Source: Micromonospora sp. NBC_00389
Lineage (GTDB): Bacteria; Actinomycetota; Actinomycetes; Mycobacteriales; Micromonosporaceae
Length of the DNA: 64,000 nucleotides
Assembly: GCF_036059255.1 (NCBI RefSeq)
Contig: NZ_CP107947.1
Location: 4,774,001-4,838,000 of the forward strand
Direction of reading: 5' to 3'
The position numbers were made by a program, and so were the translations under genes. Below the pieces are notes generated by a model. It did not search any database. It worked only from the letters and a program-made list of their open reading frames with translations, and was not told the DNA's origin. Positions within the stretch are counted from its first letter, which is position 1. The number at the start of each line of letters is the position of its first letter. This document shows, piece by piece, positions 49,701 through 58,420 of the stretch.

Positions 49701-50360
49701 TTACTCGTACCGGTACTTCAGCGAGTCCGCCTCCGCCTGCTCGATGTCAGCGATCGTCAGCTCCGGCATCCGCAGCTGGGCCAGCGTCACCTCGGCCGAG
49801 GTCGGCTGCGCGTCCGCTGGCAGCCACTTCTCCGGCTCCCAGACCCCGGTGCGCAGGAGCGACTTGGGGCAGTGCGGGTAGACCTCGTCGATTCCCACCA
49901 CCAGCGCACTGGCCGGCGGCTTGCCCACGGCGGTCAGCTGCGACAGCAGATCGGGGCGAGTGGAGACGCAGGCCCGGCCGTTCAGTCTGAGCGTCGTGGT
50001 GCGCCCCGGGATGATGAACAGCAGCCCGGCCCGTCCGGTCGCGATGACGTTCTGCAGGGTGTCTAGACGCTTGTTGCCAGTCGCGTCCGGTATCGCCACG
50101 GTCCGTGCGTCCAGGACGGCGACGAACCCGGCGGGGCCGCCGCGCGGGGAGACGTCACAGTTGCCCTCGGCGTCCACGCTGGCGACCAGGACCAGCGACG
50201 AGCAGCCGATCAACCGCCGGGTCTGCTCGGTGAGTTCGGTCATCTGCTTGCGCACGGCCGCGTCGCTGGGGAGTTCGTAGGCCCGGCGCAGCGCCTCCTG
50301 GTCGGGCACGGCGTCGAGGCGCAGCGAGTCGAAGGCGCTGGCGGCAAGGGCTGGCGTCAT
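49701..50360 (-). CDS. PPOX-class FMN flavoprotein (MSMEG_1061-like)
   Basis: A 219-residue split-barrel flavoprotein. After a helical start come FIGCS-type strands (LIGCSSLVLVASVDAEGNCD), VSPRGGPAGFVAVLDARTVA, IPDATGNKRLDTLQNVIATG, LLFIIPGRTTTLRLNGRACV, and the C-terminal VYPHCPKSLLRTGVWEPEKW. This matches the pyridoxamine-phosphate-oxidase-like group that binds FMN or F420. The physiological substrate is unknown. The ATG at 50360 fits the family length. Confidence 0.85.
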   Translation of the reverse strand: MTPALAASAFDSLRLDAVPDQEALRRAYELPSDAAVRKQMTELTEQTRRLIGCSSLVLVASVDAEGNCDVSPRGGPAGFVAVLDARTVAIPDATGNKRLDTLQNVIATGRAGLLFIIPGRTTTLRLNGRACVSTRPDLLSQLTAVGKPPASALVVGIDEVYPHCPKSLLRTGVWEPEKWLPADAQPTSAEVTLAQLRMPELTIADIEQAEADSLKYRYE

Positions 50361-50448
50361 GCCGCCGACCCTAATCGGCATACCTGGCCAACGATAGCCA
50401 CATTGACTGGCGCATCGACCTCGCCAACTCCGGCCCGCCGGGCCGGCC

Positions 50449-51273
50449 TCAGGCCAGCAGCACGTTGACCCCGGCGGCGCGTAGGTCGGCGACGACCTTC
50501 GCGTCCGCGCCGTCGTCGGTCACCAGGACGTCCACTGCGTTGACGTCGCAGATCCGGGCAAAGGAGTGCCGGCCCAGCTTTTCCGAGCCGGCCACGACGA
50601 CGACCCGACGGGACCGCCGGACCATCGTCGCGTCGATGCCGGCCTCGCCCTCGTCGTGACAGGACGTGCCGCCGTCGGGGGAGAACGCGTCGACCCCGAG
50701 GATCAGCACATCGAGCCATAGCTCGTTCAGGACCATCGTCGCCAGCGGCCCGGTCAGCTCGTACGACTGAGGCAGTGCCACACCGCCGAGGATGACGGTA
50801 CGGACGTGGCGTCGCAGCACCATCTCGGTGGCGATGTTGAGTGCGTTCGTCACTACCGTCACGGCCGGCCGCTGAACGGCCTGGGCGAGGTCGACCCGCG
50901 CGGCGAGGCGTCGGGCCGTCGCGGATGTGGTGGTGCCACCGTTGAACGCGACCACGTCGCCCAGTTCGACGAGCTCGCAGGCGATCGCGGCGATGCGCTC
51001 CTTGGCGCCGTTGTCGCCCCGGCCCCGGTAGCGGACCGGCAGGTCGTACGAGACGGACGTGGCCACGACACCGCCGTGCGTCCGAGCCGCCAATTGTTGC
51101 TCCGCCAGGGTGGTGAAGTCCCGGCGGACCGTCGCCTCGGAGACCTGCAGGGCGCTGGCCGCCTCGGCGACGGACAGCCTGCCGCGCGCGCCCAGGATGT
51201 CGAGCAGCGCCTGCAGGCGCTGGGCGCGGTCGCGGCCGTCCGCCCGGTCGGTGGCGGCCTCGGCCGTGCTCAC
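50449..51273 (-). CDS. DeoR/GlpR-family sugar-phosphate-responsive repressor
   Basis: A 274-residue regulator: DeoR helix-turn-helix in residues 15-70 (RLQALLDILGARGRLSVAEA, LQVSEATVRRDFTTLAEQQL, ARTHGG), then the sugar-phosphate-binding domain (DVVAFNGGTTTSATARRLAA, TVVTNALNIATEMV, LILGVDAFSPDGGTSCHDEG, VVVVAGSEKLGRHSFARICD). Phosphorylated sugars usually relieve repression. GTG at 51273 overlaps the stop of the permease gene (GTGA), so it is the last gene of the transporter operon and probably controls it. Confidence 0.9.
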   Translation of the reverse strand: MSTAEAATDRADGRDRAQRLQALLDILGARGRLSVAEAASALQVSEATVRRDFTTLAEQQLAARTHGGVVATSVSYDLPVRYRGRGDNGAKERIAAIACELVELGDVVAFNGGTTTSATARRLAARVDLAQAVQRPAVTVVTNALNIATEMVLRRHVRTVILGGVALPQSYELTGPLATMVLNELWLDVLILGVDAFSPDGGTSCHDEGEAGIDATMVRRSRRVVVVAGSEKLGRHSFARICDVNAVDVLVTDDGADAKVVADLRAAGVNVLLA

Positions 51274-52196
51274 TTGATGGCCCCCGCCGTGAGACCTGCC
51301 ACCAGGCGCTTTTCAACCAACGCGAAGAGAATGATCACGGGCACGATGCCGACGATAGAGACTCCAAAGACGTATTGCCACGCCGAATCGTACTGACCGA
51401 CGAATTTTGTGATGGCGACGGTCAGCGGCTGGTTCTCCGCCGTGGTCAAGATGACGAGGCTGGCGGCGAACTCGTTCCAGCACGCGACGAACGTGAAGAT
51501 GATCGCGGTGACGATGCCCGGCCAGACCACCGGCAGGGTTACCCGCCGCAGCGTCTGCAGTTTGCTGGCACCGTCGATCATTGCCGCCTCGTCTATCTCC
51601 TTGGGAACCCCGGCGAAGAAGCTGTGCATGATCCACACCGCGAAGCTGAGGTTGAACGCGCCGTTGACGAGGATCATAGCGAGCCAGGTGTCGTCGATGC
51701 CGATCGCGAGGAACTGCCGGAACAGTCCCGCCGCGAGTACGGTCGGCTGGAGCATCTGGGTCACCAGCACCAGGAGCAGGAACGCCAGTCGTCCGGGAAA
51801 GCGGTGCTTGGCCGTGTAATAGGCGGCGGGCATGGCCACCACCAGGACCAGCAGTGTCCCGCAGGCAGAGATGATGACGGTGGAGACGAGGTTGTAGGCG
51901 AGCGGTGTCTCCGGCGTGGACCACATCGACGCGTAGTTCGATGGCACCCATTCGGTCGGCAGGTATGTGGCCGGAATGCGCAGGATCTCCGAGTGCCGCT
52001 TGAACGAGCCGATCAACATCACCAGGTAGGGTGCCAGGAAGAACAACGCCACCACCGCGCCGGCCAATGTCATCAACCATCGGCGGCGGCCGTGGCGCTG
52101 CCCGCCACGGCTCCGGGTGCGACCGTTGTCTCCGCTGACGCGCACCGATTTCTTGGCGCGCTCATCGCCCTGAGATCTCGTTGCCGTCGTCGCCAA
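51270..52196 (-). CDS. Carbohydrate ABC transporter permease (MalG type)
   Basis: A 308-residue inner-membrane protein with six helices. First helix LAGAVVALFFLAPYLVMLIG, and near the C-terminus the EAA loop that docks the ATPase (IDEAAMIDGASKLQTLRRVT, LPVVWPGI). N-terminal 35 residues are basic and disordered. It forms the channel together with the MalF-type partner, whose stop lies three bases upstream. The ATPase (MsiK-like) is not in the locus, as is usual for actinomycete sugar transporters that share one ATPase. Confidence 0.92.
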   Translation of the reverse strand: MATTATRSQGDERAKKSVRVSGDNGRTRSRGGQRHGRRRWLMTLAGAVVALFFLAPYLVMLIGSFKRHSEILRIPATYLPTEWVPSNYASMWSTPETPLAYNLVSTVIISACGTLLVLVVAMPAAYYTAKHRFPGRLAFLLLVLVTQMLQPTVLAAGLFRQFLAIGIDDTWLAMILVNGAFNLSFAVWIMHSFFAGVPKEIDEAAMIDGASKLQTLRRVTLPVVWPGIVTAIIFTFVACWNEFAASLVILTTAENQPLTVAITKFVGQYDSAWQYVFGVSIVGIVPVIILFALVEKRLVAGLTAGAIK

Positions 52197-52199
52197 GGC

Positions 52200-53129
52200 T
52201 CACACGTCCCTCATCGGCCGGACAACCCGGAGGTAGATACCGATGACCGCGAGGACGATGACGAAGTTCACGACACTCAGTGCGCTCGCCGTCTCGACCT
52301 GGCGGTCCTGCTGGATGTATTTGAAGATCAACGTAGTGGTGGTGTCTGCGTCGTACCCGGGAATGCTGCCGGTCAGCGTGCGGAGGATGGGCAGCGAGTT
52401 GAAGACGTTGATGATGTTGATCAGCACGGCGACGGCGATCGCTGGCCGCAGGACCGGGAAGATCACGCTCCAGTAGGTCCGCACCGAGCCGGCGCCGTCC
52501 ACTGAGGCGGCTTCCACCACCTCGCGCGGCACCATCTGCAGCCCGGCGAGGATCGTGTACGTGGTGAACGGCAGCGAGACGAACACCGCCACTCCCATGG
52601 CCACCAGGAAGGCCGGCACCGGCTGTCGGGTGAAGCCGAACCCGGTATCCAAAATCCCGAGGTCGACCAGGAACTGGTTCATGACGCCGTAAAAGGGATC
52701 GAGTCCGTAGTAAAAGACGGTAGACGTCATCACGACACTGGCCGCCCACGGGACGATGACCGCGAGTCGAACCAGTCGGCGTCCAGGGAAGGCCTTGTCA
52801 AGGAATTGCGCGAGCGCCATCGAGACGAGCAGCGTCACCACGACGACGCCGACCACCCATATCGCGGTGTTGAGCAGCACCCTGCCCAACGCGGGGGAGT
52901 CGAACAGCGTCACATAATTGTCGAACCCGGCCGAGCCGCGGTCGACCCCGACTGGCGAGACGTCCCGGGTCGAGGTCCAGACCAGATAGCCGGCCGGGAA
53001 CAGGACGATAGTGACAATCAGCGTCAGCGTCGGCAACAGCCATGGAAGTGCCGCCACCAGGTCCCGGCGTGCCTGACGACGCGCAGAGACCGCGGGTGCC
53101 GGCACTTCCACCAGTTGGTTGGTCATCAT
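52200..53129 (-). CDS. Carbohydrate ABC transporter permease (MalF type)
   Basis: A 309-residue protein with six transmembrane helices (AALPWLLPTLTLIVTIVLFP, WVVGVVVVTLLVSMALAQF and others) and the EAA loop VVEAASVDGAGSVRTYWSVI, FPVLRPAI. It pairs with the MalG-type permease that follows after 3 bases and lies 16 bases after the binding-protein gene. Together they import a carbohydrate, here probably an amino sugar or a glycan fragment judging from neighbours. Confidence 0.92.
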   Translation of the reverse strand: MMTNQLVEVPAPAVSARRQARRDLVAALPWLLPTLTLIVTIVLFPAGYLVWTSTRDVSPVGVDRGSAGFDNYVTLFDSPALGRVLLNTAIWVVGVVVVTLLVSMALAQFLDKAFPGRRLVRLAVIVPWAASVVMTSTVFYYGLDPFYGVMNQFLVDLGILDTGFGFTRQPVPAFLVAMGVAVFVSLPFTTYTILAGLQMVPREVVEAASVDGAGSVRTYWSVIFPVLRPAIAVAVLINIINVFNSLPILRTLTGSIPGYDADTTTTLIFKYIQQDRQVETASALSVVNFVIVLAVIGIYLRVVRPMRDV

Positions 53130-53145
53130 TTGTTAACCGCGCAGG

Positions 53146-54378
53146 CTAGCCGTTGGCCTTGGCCTGAATTTCATCCAGCACCGCCCTGGGATCCTTGCCC
53201 TGCCCAATCTGTCCCATCAGGCTCTGCATCGCGCCCTGGGTCGCCGCCCAATGCGGGTTCGTGCTGGGGTAGAACCTGGCGTTCGGCAGGACCTCGAGGA
53301 AGCTCGCGATCTCCGTCTTGCCCGCCTGCGCCGCTGCACCGGACTTGGTGGTGGGCAGGAATCCCTCGGTGTCGACGAACTTCGTGTAGACCGGTGCGCT
53401 GAACACGTAGTCCAGGAAGGTCTTGAGCGCTTCCTGCTTGTCACCCTCGTTCTTGAACGCCATCAGGTGGTCGGCGACCCCGAGGGTCATCGGCTGACCG
53501 TCCTTGGTGGGAATCGGCGTGCTCGCGTACTTGAGGCTCGGGTTCTTCTCCGCGATCTGCCTGACGGTTGGCGGGAGCGCCACCACCATGCCAATCTTGC
53601 CCTGGATGAACACGTCCAGCATGGGGGTCCGGTCGGACGCCCCGGGGTCGGGCTGGGTGGCCTTTTCGTCGATCATCCGTTTCATGAACGTGACGGCTTC
53701 GAGGTTCGCGGGGGTGTTGACCGCGATGGTCGACCCGTTGGTCCACGATCCGCCGTTGCCGAAGGTCCAGATTGAAGTCTCCGCCTGGGCCTCCTCGCTG
53801 CCCAGCGGCATGCCGTAGCCGTAGACGCCGTCGCCGAGACTGGCCACCTTCTTCGCCGCGTCGAGCAACTGGTCCCACGTCTTCGGCGGTGCCGCGACGG
53901 CGGCCCGCTCGAACAGTTCGGTGTTGTAGAGCATGGTGCGGGCCGAGGCGATCAGTGGCAGGCCGTACATGGTGCCGTCGATCGAGGCGTTGTCCGCAAA
54001 GGACTGCTGGAAGTCCGCCCTGGTGTTGGCCGAGACCACTTCGTCGGCGGAGTACAACAGATCGTCCGCCGCGAAACCGGAGAAGGCGTCGATGTTGAGG
54101 ATGTCCGGTGCGGCGTTCGACTGGACCTTGGTACGGACAACATCGTTGATGTTGTCCCAGGACTGGATCTCGAGCTCCACGTTGATGTCCGGGTGAGCCG
54201 CCTCAAACTCGGCGATGATGCCCTCCCAGAGCGCCTTGGTGCCGTCGCTGTAGCTGGGCACAAGGAACGACAGCGTGCTGCCGCCCTCACTCTGCCCGTC
54301 GTCGCCGCCGAACCCGCAACCTGTCAGCGCCAGGCCGGCAACCGCTACGGCTGCCCACGAACGCACGAATCTCTTCAT
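53146..54378 (-). CDS. Sugar-binding lipoprotein of ABC transporter
   Basis: A 410-residue extracytoplasmic binding protein. The lipoprotein signal is AVAVAGLALTGC21 with Cys21 as the lipidation site. The body matches family 1 solute-binding proteins: IIAEFEAAHPDINVELEIQS, RTKVQSNAAPDILNIDAF, LPLIASARTMLYNTELFERA, PKTWDQLLDAAKKVA, then FIQGKIGMVVALPPTVRQIA. The ATG at 54378 has GGAGG 5 bases upstream. First gene of the operon with the two permeases and the DeoR regulator. Ligand not determinable; N-acetylgalactosamine or related sugars are inferred from GH109 and SIS neighbours. Confidence 0.92.
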   Translation of the reverse strand: MKRFVRSWAAVAVAGLALTGCGFGGDDGQSEGGSTLSFLVPSYSDGTKALWEGIIAEFEAAHPDINVELEIQSWDNINDVVRTKVQSNAAPDILNIDAFSGFAADDLLYSADEVVSANTRADFQQSFADNASIDGTMYGLPLIASARTMLYNTELFERAAVAAPPKTWDQLLDAAKKVASLGDGVYGYGMPLGSEEAQAETSIWTFGNGGSWTNGSTIAVNTPANLEAVTFMKRMIDEKATQPDPGASDRTPMLDVFIQGKIGMVVALPPTVRQIAEKNPSLKYASTPIPTKDGQPMTLGVADHLMAFKNEGDKQEALKTFLDYVFSAPVYTKFVDTEGFLPTTKSGAAAQAGKTEIASFLEVLPNARFYPSTNPHWAATQGAMQSLMGQIGQGKDPRAVLDEIQAKANG

Positions 54379-54687
54379 ATCCGCCTCCACCGGCGCAAGG
54401 ACATCGCCAAAGTCGTGATCGGAATCCTGGCTGGCTGTGATCGTTCGTGACTGGTTCTGGTCGGAATCTTCCACGATCAAGCCGCCGCTGGGGGAATTCT
54501 GCGTTGCCGCCCCGAGCAACGTCAAGGCCTGCCGCTGTAACTGCTGCTCCGGTCGTGGACGGTCCCTCTCGGATCTCGATGCGTGTTCCTGACTGATTCC
54601 GTGACTTTCTTGACAGACTTGATCAGATCGCTCCATTCTGGAGGCCCTCCAAACCCGCTCGCATGAACCACGAGGACGAGGCACCCG
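54379..54687. promoter_or_regulatory. Divergent regulatory region between the ABC operon and the SIS gene
   Basis: About 309 bases without a gene. On the plus strand TTGACA (54610-54615) and CATTCT (54634-54639, 18-base spacer) make a fair promoter for the SIS gene. The stretch TTGATCAGATC between them is a partial palindrome that could be an operator. The minus-strand promoter for the binding-protein gene is not obvious. Confidence 0.4.
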
Positions 54688-55581
54688 ATGAGTGAAGGAA
54701 CCTTCCTGGCGGCCGAGATCAAGACCCAGCCGTGTGACTGGCTCCGTGTCTTGGACGTGCTGCCGTCCGTGGCGATGGACCTTCCGCAGCCCGGCGAGCG
54801 AGTCGCGGTGCTCGGATGTGGAACATCGCTATTCGTCGCCCAGGCCTACGCGGCCCTGCGCGAGAGCGCCGGCGAGGGCATCACCGACGCGTGGCCGGCC
54901 AGTGAACACCAACTCGGCCGTGGCTACGACCGGGTGCTCTGCATTACCCGCTCGGGCACCACGACCGAGGTGCTCGACGTCCTCAAGCAGCGCCGGGACA
55001 GCGCGCCGACCACCGTCATCACCGCCGACGCGACATCACCGGCGGTGAGCATGGCCCGTCCGGTCGTGCTCAGCGACGTCGACGAGCGTTCGGTCGTACA
55101 GACTCGCTTCGCGACGACCACGCTCGCGCTGTTGCGGGCGGCCCTCGGTCACGACCTACGTCCGGTCGCCGAACAGGCACGGCAGGTTCTCGATCGTGGC
55201 GTCGACGCGACGAGCCCGGCCGCGACGGCTGACCAGATCACCTTCCTCGGACGCGGCTGGACGGTCGGGCTCGCGCACGAGGCGGCCTTGAAGCTACGCG
55301 AGACGACTCAACTGTGGACCGAGTCCTACCCCGCCATGGAGTACCGGCACGGTCCGCTCAGCATCACCGGGCCCGGCCGAGTCGTCTGGGCGCTCGGAGA
55401 GGTTCCCGTCGGCCTGGCGGACCAGGTCCGGGCCGCTGGCGGACACTTCGAGTGGTCCGAGGTGGATCCGCTCGCCGATCTGGTCCGCGTCCATCAGTTG
55501 TGCCTGCTGCGGGCCGGGGCAGCAGGGCTCGACGCGGACCAGCCGCGCAATCTGTCCCGGTCGGTCATCCTCGACGGCTGA
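54688..55581 (+). CDS. SIS-domain sugar isomerase/deaminase (AgaS/GlmS-C-like)
   Basis: A 297-residue protein with two SIS domains. Motifs: VAVLGCGTSLFVAQAYAAL (sugar-phosphate loop), VLCITRSGTTTEVLDVLKQR (second loop), TTVITADATSPAV, and in the second domain FLGRGWTVGLAHEAALKLRE, TESYPAMEYRHGPLSITGPG. The last block resembles the catalytic Glu region of GlmS and AgaS. It likely acts on an amino-sugar 6-phosphate, for example deaminating galactosamine-6-phosphate. Divergent from the ABC operon and upstream of the GH109 gene, so it fits an amino-sugar catabolic locus. Confidence 0.85.
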   Translation: MSEGTFLAAEIKTQPCDWLRVLDVLPSVAMDLPQPGERVAVLGCGTSLFVAQAYAALRESAGEGITDAWPASEHQLGRGYDRVLCITRSGTTTEVLDVLKQRRDSAPTTVITADATSPAVSMARPVVLSDVDERSVVQTRFATTTLALLRAALGHDLRPVAEQARQVLDRGVDATSPAATADQITFLGRGWTVGLAHEAALKLRETTQLWTESYPAMEYRHGPLSITGPGRVVWALGEVPVGLADQVRAAGGHFEWSEVDPLADLVRVHQLCLLRAGAAGLDADQPRNLSRSVILDG

Positions 55582-55587
55582 CCGCTG

Positions 55588-55607
55588 GGCACCCGGGCCA
55601 GGGTGCC
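55588..55607 (+). terminator. Hairpin after the SIS gene
   Basis: GGCACCC (55588-55594) and GGGTGCC (55601-55607) form a perfect 7-base stem with a 6-base loop, 6 bases after the stop codon. Confidence 0.55.
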
Positions 55608-55704
55608 GGAGGTAGCCGGGCCAGGTGGTCCGGTGCTGACTGACCCCTCGCGTCGGCCAGCATGGTTAAGCAATTGTGCCAGGATCGTGCGTCAAACGAT
55701 CACC

Positions 55705-55767
55705 TTCAAGCAGAAGATCTCTGATCGGCCATTGCGCTCGCAAGTGGAGTGATCGATACTGCTTGAA
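55705..55767. promoter_or_regulatory. Widely spaced inverted repeat upstream of the GH109 gene
   Basis: TTCAAGCAG (55705-55713) is repeated in inverted form as CTGCTTGAA (55759-55767), 45 bases apart, ending 43 bases before the GTG start of the GH109 gene. Two half sites at this spacing could let a DeoR-type repressor loop the DNA. Confidence 0.4.
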
Positions 55768-55810
55768 ATTTCGCGTGACACGTCACATTCCCGCAGAGGA
55801 GCTGATCCAC

Positions 55811-57310
55811 GTGAGTCCCAACGAAGCCATCCCGAGCGAGTCCACCGAGGCAGCCAGATCCCACCCCTCGCGGCGCAACGTCCTGAAGGGCGTGGGCGCG
55901 CTGGGCGCCGCGGCCGGACTGGGCGGTGCCCTACTGCCGGGCGCGGCGGCCAGTGCGGCGCCCGCGGCCGAACCTGCCCGGATCAAGGGCAAAGAGAAGT
56001 CCATGGCCAACGTGCCCTTTGAGGGCTTCGACGAGGTGCGCGTCGGCATCATCGGGCTTGGCAACCGCGGCGGAGACCAGGCCATGCGGTGGGCCGCCGT
56101 CTCCACGATCACCGCGGTCTGCGACATCCGGCCCGACCACGTCGCGGAGACCATCAGCCGAGTCATGGCCCAGGGCTTCCAGGACAAGGAGCCGGTCGGC
56201 TACTCCAACGGCGAGGAGGACTTCGAGCGGCTCGTCCGCCGCGACGATATCGACCTGATCTATATCGCCACGCCGTGGGAGTGGCACCACCCGATGGCCA
56301 AGGCGGCCATGGAGCACGGCAAGCACGTTGCCATCGAGCTGCCGATCGCGCCGCACCTGGACGACATCTGGGACCTGGTCCGCACCTCCGAGCGCACCGG
56401 CAAGCACTGCATGCTGCTGGAGAACGTGAACTACTTCCGCCCCGAGATGCAGATGTTCAACATGGCCAAGGCGGGGCTTTTCGGCGAGTTGCAGCACGCC
56501 TCCGGTGGATACGTCCACGACCTGCGCTGGCCGTACACCTTCGGGGGTGCCTACTACCCGGAGCACTGGCGGCGGCGCTGGCAAACCCGGATGAACGCCG
56601 CCCACTACCCGATGCACGGGCTCGGGCCGGTCTCGGCCTGCCTGGACATCAACCGCGGCGACCGCTTCGACGAACTCGTCGCGGTCGCCTCGCGGCCCAA
56701 GGCGCTGGCCCTGTTCCGCGAGGAGGACCCGCGGGTCGGCGCGGACCACCCGGCCTGGGACGACGATCCCTACATCTCCGGGGACCGCAAGCAGGTCTTC
56801 ATCAAGACCGTCAACGACCGGTTCATCCGGGTCGAGCACGACGTGAACTCGCCCCACCCGTACAGCCGGGAGACCACGCTCACCGGGACCCGGGGTTCCC
56901 TGGAACTGGACAACGCCCGGATCTACCTGGAGTCGCTCGGTCACACGAACCACGCGTGGCGGACCGGCAGTGCCTTCAGCACGATCATGAACCAGCACGA
57001 CCACTGGATCTGGCCGGCCCTGCAGAACCTGGCCAGCCAGTACGGTGGGCACGGCGGCGGCGACTTCATCTCCATCTTCCGGATGGTCCAGTTGATGCGC
57101 CTGGGCATGACCCCGGACATCGACGTCTACGACTCGGCGGCGTGGTGCTCGGTAATCCCGCTCAGCCACGAGTCGCTGAAGGGCAAGGGTTTCAAGTCGG
57201 TCAAGGTGCCCGACTTCACCCGCGGCCACTGGACGGAGGCACGCCCCACGTTCGACCGGCCGCGGCCGGAGGACCCGTGGCTGGACGGCAACGGCCGGCC
57301 GCGCCGGTAG
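55811..57310 (+). CDS. GH109 family NAD-dependent alpha-N-acetylgalactosaminidase, Tat-exported
   Basis: A 499-residue Gfo/Idh/MocA-fold protein. The Tat signal is PSRR22NVLKGVGALGAAAGL. The NAD site is VRVGIIGLGNRGGDQAM (about residue 77). GH109 blocks follow: ATPWEWHHPMAKAAMEHGKH, MLLENVNYFRPEMQMFNMAK, YYPEHWRRRWQTRMNAAHYP, MHGLGPVSACLDINRGDRFD, where HGLGPV and NRGDRFD are characteristic of the family. GH109 enzymes cleave terminal GalNAc by an NAD-based oxidation-elimination mechanism. GTG start at 55811 with GAGGAG upstream. It lies next to an amino-sugar transporter and SIS enzyme, which supports the GalNAc assignment. Confidence 0.85.
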   Translation: MSPNEAIPSESTEAARSHPSRRNVLKGVGALGAAAGLGGALLPGAAASAAPAAEPARIKGKEKSMANVPFEGFDEVRVGIIGLGNRGGDQAMRWAAVSTITAVCDIRPDHVAETISRVMAQGFQDKEPVGYSNGEEDFERLVRRDDIDLIYIATPWEWHHPMAKAAMEHGKHVAIELPIAPHLDDIWDLVRTSERTGKHCMLLENVNYFRPEMQMFNMAKAGLFGELQHASGGYVHDLRWPYTFGGAYYPEHWRRRWQTRMNAAHYPMHGLGPVSACLDINRGDRFDELVAVASRPKALALFREEDPRVGADHPAWDDDPYISGDRKQVFIKTVNDRFIRVEHDVNSPHPYSRETTLTGTRGSLELDNARIYLESLGHTNHAWRTGSAFSTIMNQHDHWIWPALQNLASQYGGHGGGDFISIFRMVQLMRLGMTPDIDVYDSAAWCSVIPLSHESLKGKGFKSVKVPDFTRGHWTEARPTFDRPRPEDPWLDGNGRPRR

Positions 57311-57337
57311 GCATAGGCGCGGGCTGAGCTAACGCAC

Positions 57338-57379
57338 CCGGGGTCGGGCACGAACGGTATTGTCCGTGCCCGACCCCGG
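57338..57379. terminator. Strong bidirectional terminator
   Basis: CCGGGGTCGGGCACG (57338-57352) and CGTGCCCGACCCCGG (57365-57379) form a perfect 15-base stem with a 12-base loop, between the convergent GH109 and LysR genes. Confidence 0.8.
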
Positions 57380-57505
57380 TGCTTCGAGAGCCACCCAGCG
57401 AGGTCTGCCTGGCCGGGCCACGGTCGCAGGTCAATGAAACAAGTAGCCGATGTGCGTGCGTTCGAAGGTGGGCACGACATGCTCGGGGTCTCGACGGGCT
57501 CGTGC

Positions 57506-58354
57506 TCAGACCATGCGACGTAGCGCGGTCTCCACGGCATCGATCAGCGGATTACCTTCGGTCCGTGGGTGCCGTGCGAGACCGAGCTCGACGTCCGGCA
57601 GGGTGGGCAGGGCGTCCGCGTCGTGGCAGGCCATGACCGGTTCGAGGTTCGCGGGCATGAGCGCCGCGACGCCGAGCCCGGCCCGTACCGCGGCGAGCAC
57701 ACCGATCAGGCTGTTGCTTTCGAACGCCACCCGCCAGCGCCGATCGGCACGTTCCAGCGTTTCCAGCACTGACGTACGCCAGGAGCACGGGTTCGAGAAC
57801 AGCACCACCGGCAGCGGATCGGCAGCCACGTCCACACCCTGGCCGATCGCCCAGACCAGCGGGCGGCGTACCGTCCAGCGCGGCGGCCCGGGAACGTCCG
57901 GCACCGCGTCGAGCACGAGTTGGACGCGGCCCGCGTCGTAGGCCTCCCGCATCGCGGCGCTGGAAATGCTGAGCACCTCCAGCGTCGCGCCGGGGTGCAG
58001 CCGGGCGAGGTCGGCGAGGGCCTGCGAAAGCTGGGACTCGGCGAGGTCTTCGAGCAACCCGACGACGCAGTGGCCGGTAAGCGCGCGTCCGGTTTCGGTG
58101 AGTGCCTGGGCGGAGAGCGAGAGAATGCGTTCGGCGTACGGCAGGAGCTCCTCACCCGCCCGGGTCGGCGAGACGCCAGACGGCGACCGGTAAAGCAGCG
58201 GACGGCCGACAACGCTCTCGAGCTTGCGCAACTGCTGGCTGAGCGCGGGCTGTGTATGCCCGAGCGCGGTCGCGGCGCGGCTGATGCTGCCCGCCCGCAC
58301 GGCGGTGACGAACGACCGCAGCAACGCGGTCTCAAGATCTCTGGCCATAAGCAT
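57506..58354 (-). CDS. LysR-family transcriptional regulator
   Basis: A 282-residue regulator. N-terminal helix-turn-helix: LETALLRSFVTAVRAGSISR, AATALGHTQPALSQQLRKLE, LLYRSPSGVSPTRAGEELLP. The periplasmic-binding-like sensor domain runs from about residue 90 (HCVVGLLEDLAESQ, ATLEVLSISSAAMREAYDAG, VAFESNSLIGVLAAVRAGLG). It is divergent from the MFS transporter gene, with 66 bases between, so it very likely controls that transporter. Start is ATG 58354 or 58348. Confidence 0.92.
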   Translation of the reverse strand: MLMARDLETALLRSFVTAVRAGSISRAATALGHTQPALSQQLRKLESVVGRPLLYRSPSGVSPTRAGEELLPYAERILSLSAQALTETGRALTGHCVVGLLEDLAESQLSQALADLARLHPGATLEVLSISSAAMREAYDAGRVQLVLDAVPDVPGPPRWTVRRPLVWAIGQGVDVAADPLPVVLFSNPCSWRTSVLETLERADRRWRVAFESNSLIGVLAAVRAGLGVAALMPANLEPVMACHDADALPTLPDVELGLARHPRTEGNPLIDAVETALRRMV

Positions 58355-58362
58355 TCATTATG
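58346..58362. promoter_or_regulatory. Inverted repeat in the LysR/MFS intergenic region
   Basis: CATAA (58346-58350) and TTATG (58358-58362) around a 7-base centre, with the ATAA-N7-TTAT form of a LysR T-N11-A box. It overlaps the lysR start codons, so it would favour autorepression. A further TTATG lies at about 58389. Confidence 0.35.
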
Positions 58363-58420
58363 CCAGCTCCAACAAATTGCCCACTTCTTATGCCGTGAGG
58401 GATGATTTAACGTCACGCTG

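Noticed and set aside
55931-57229. A 432-codon minus-strand frame opposite the GH109 gene
   Set aside because: Antisense shadow; the plus-strand frame has a Tat signal, an NAD-binding site and GH109 motifs.
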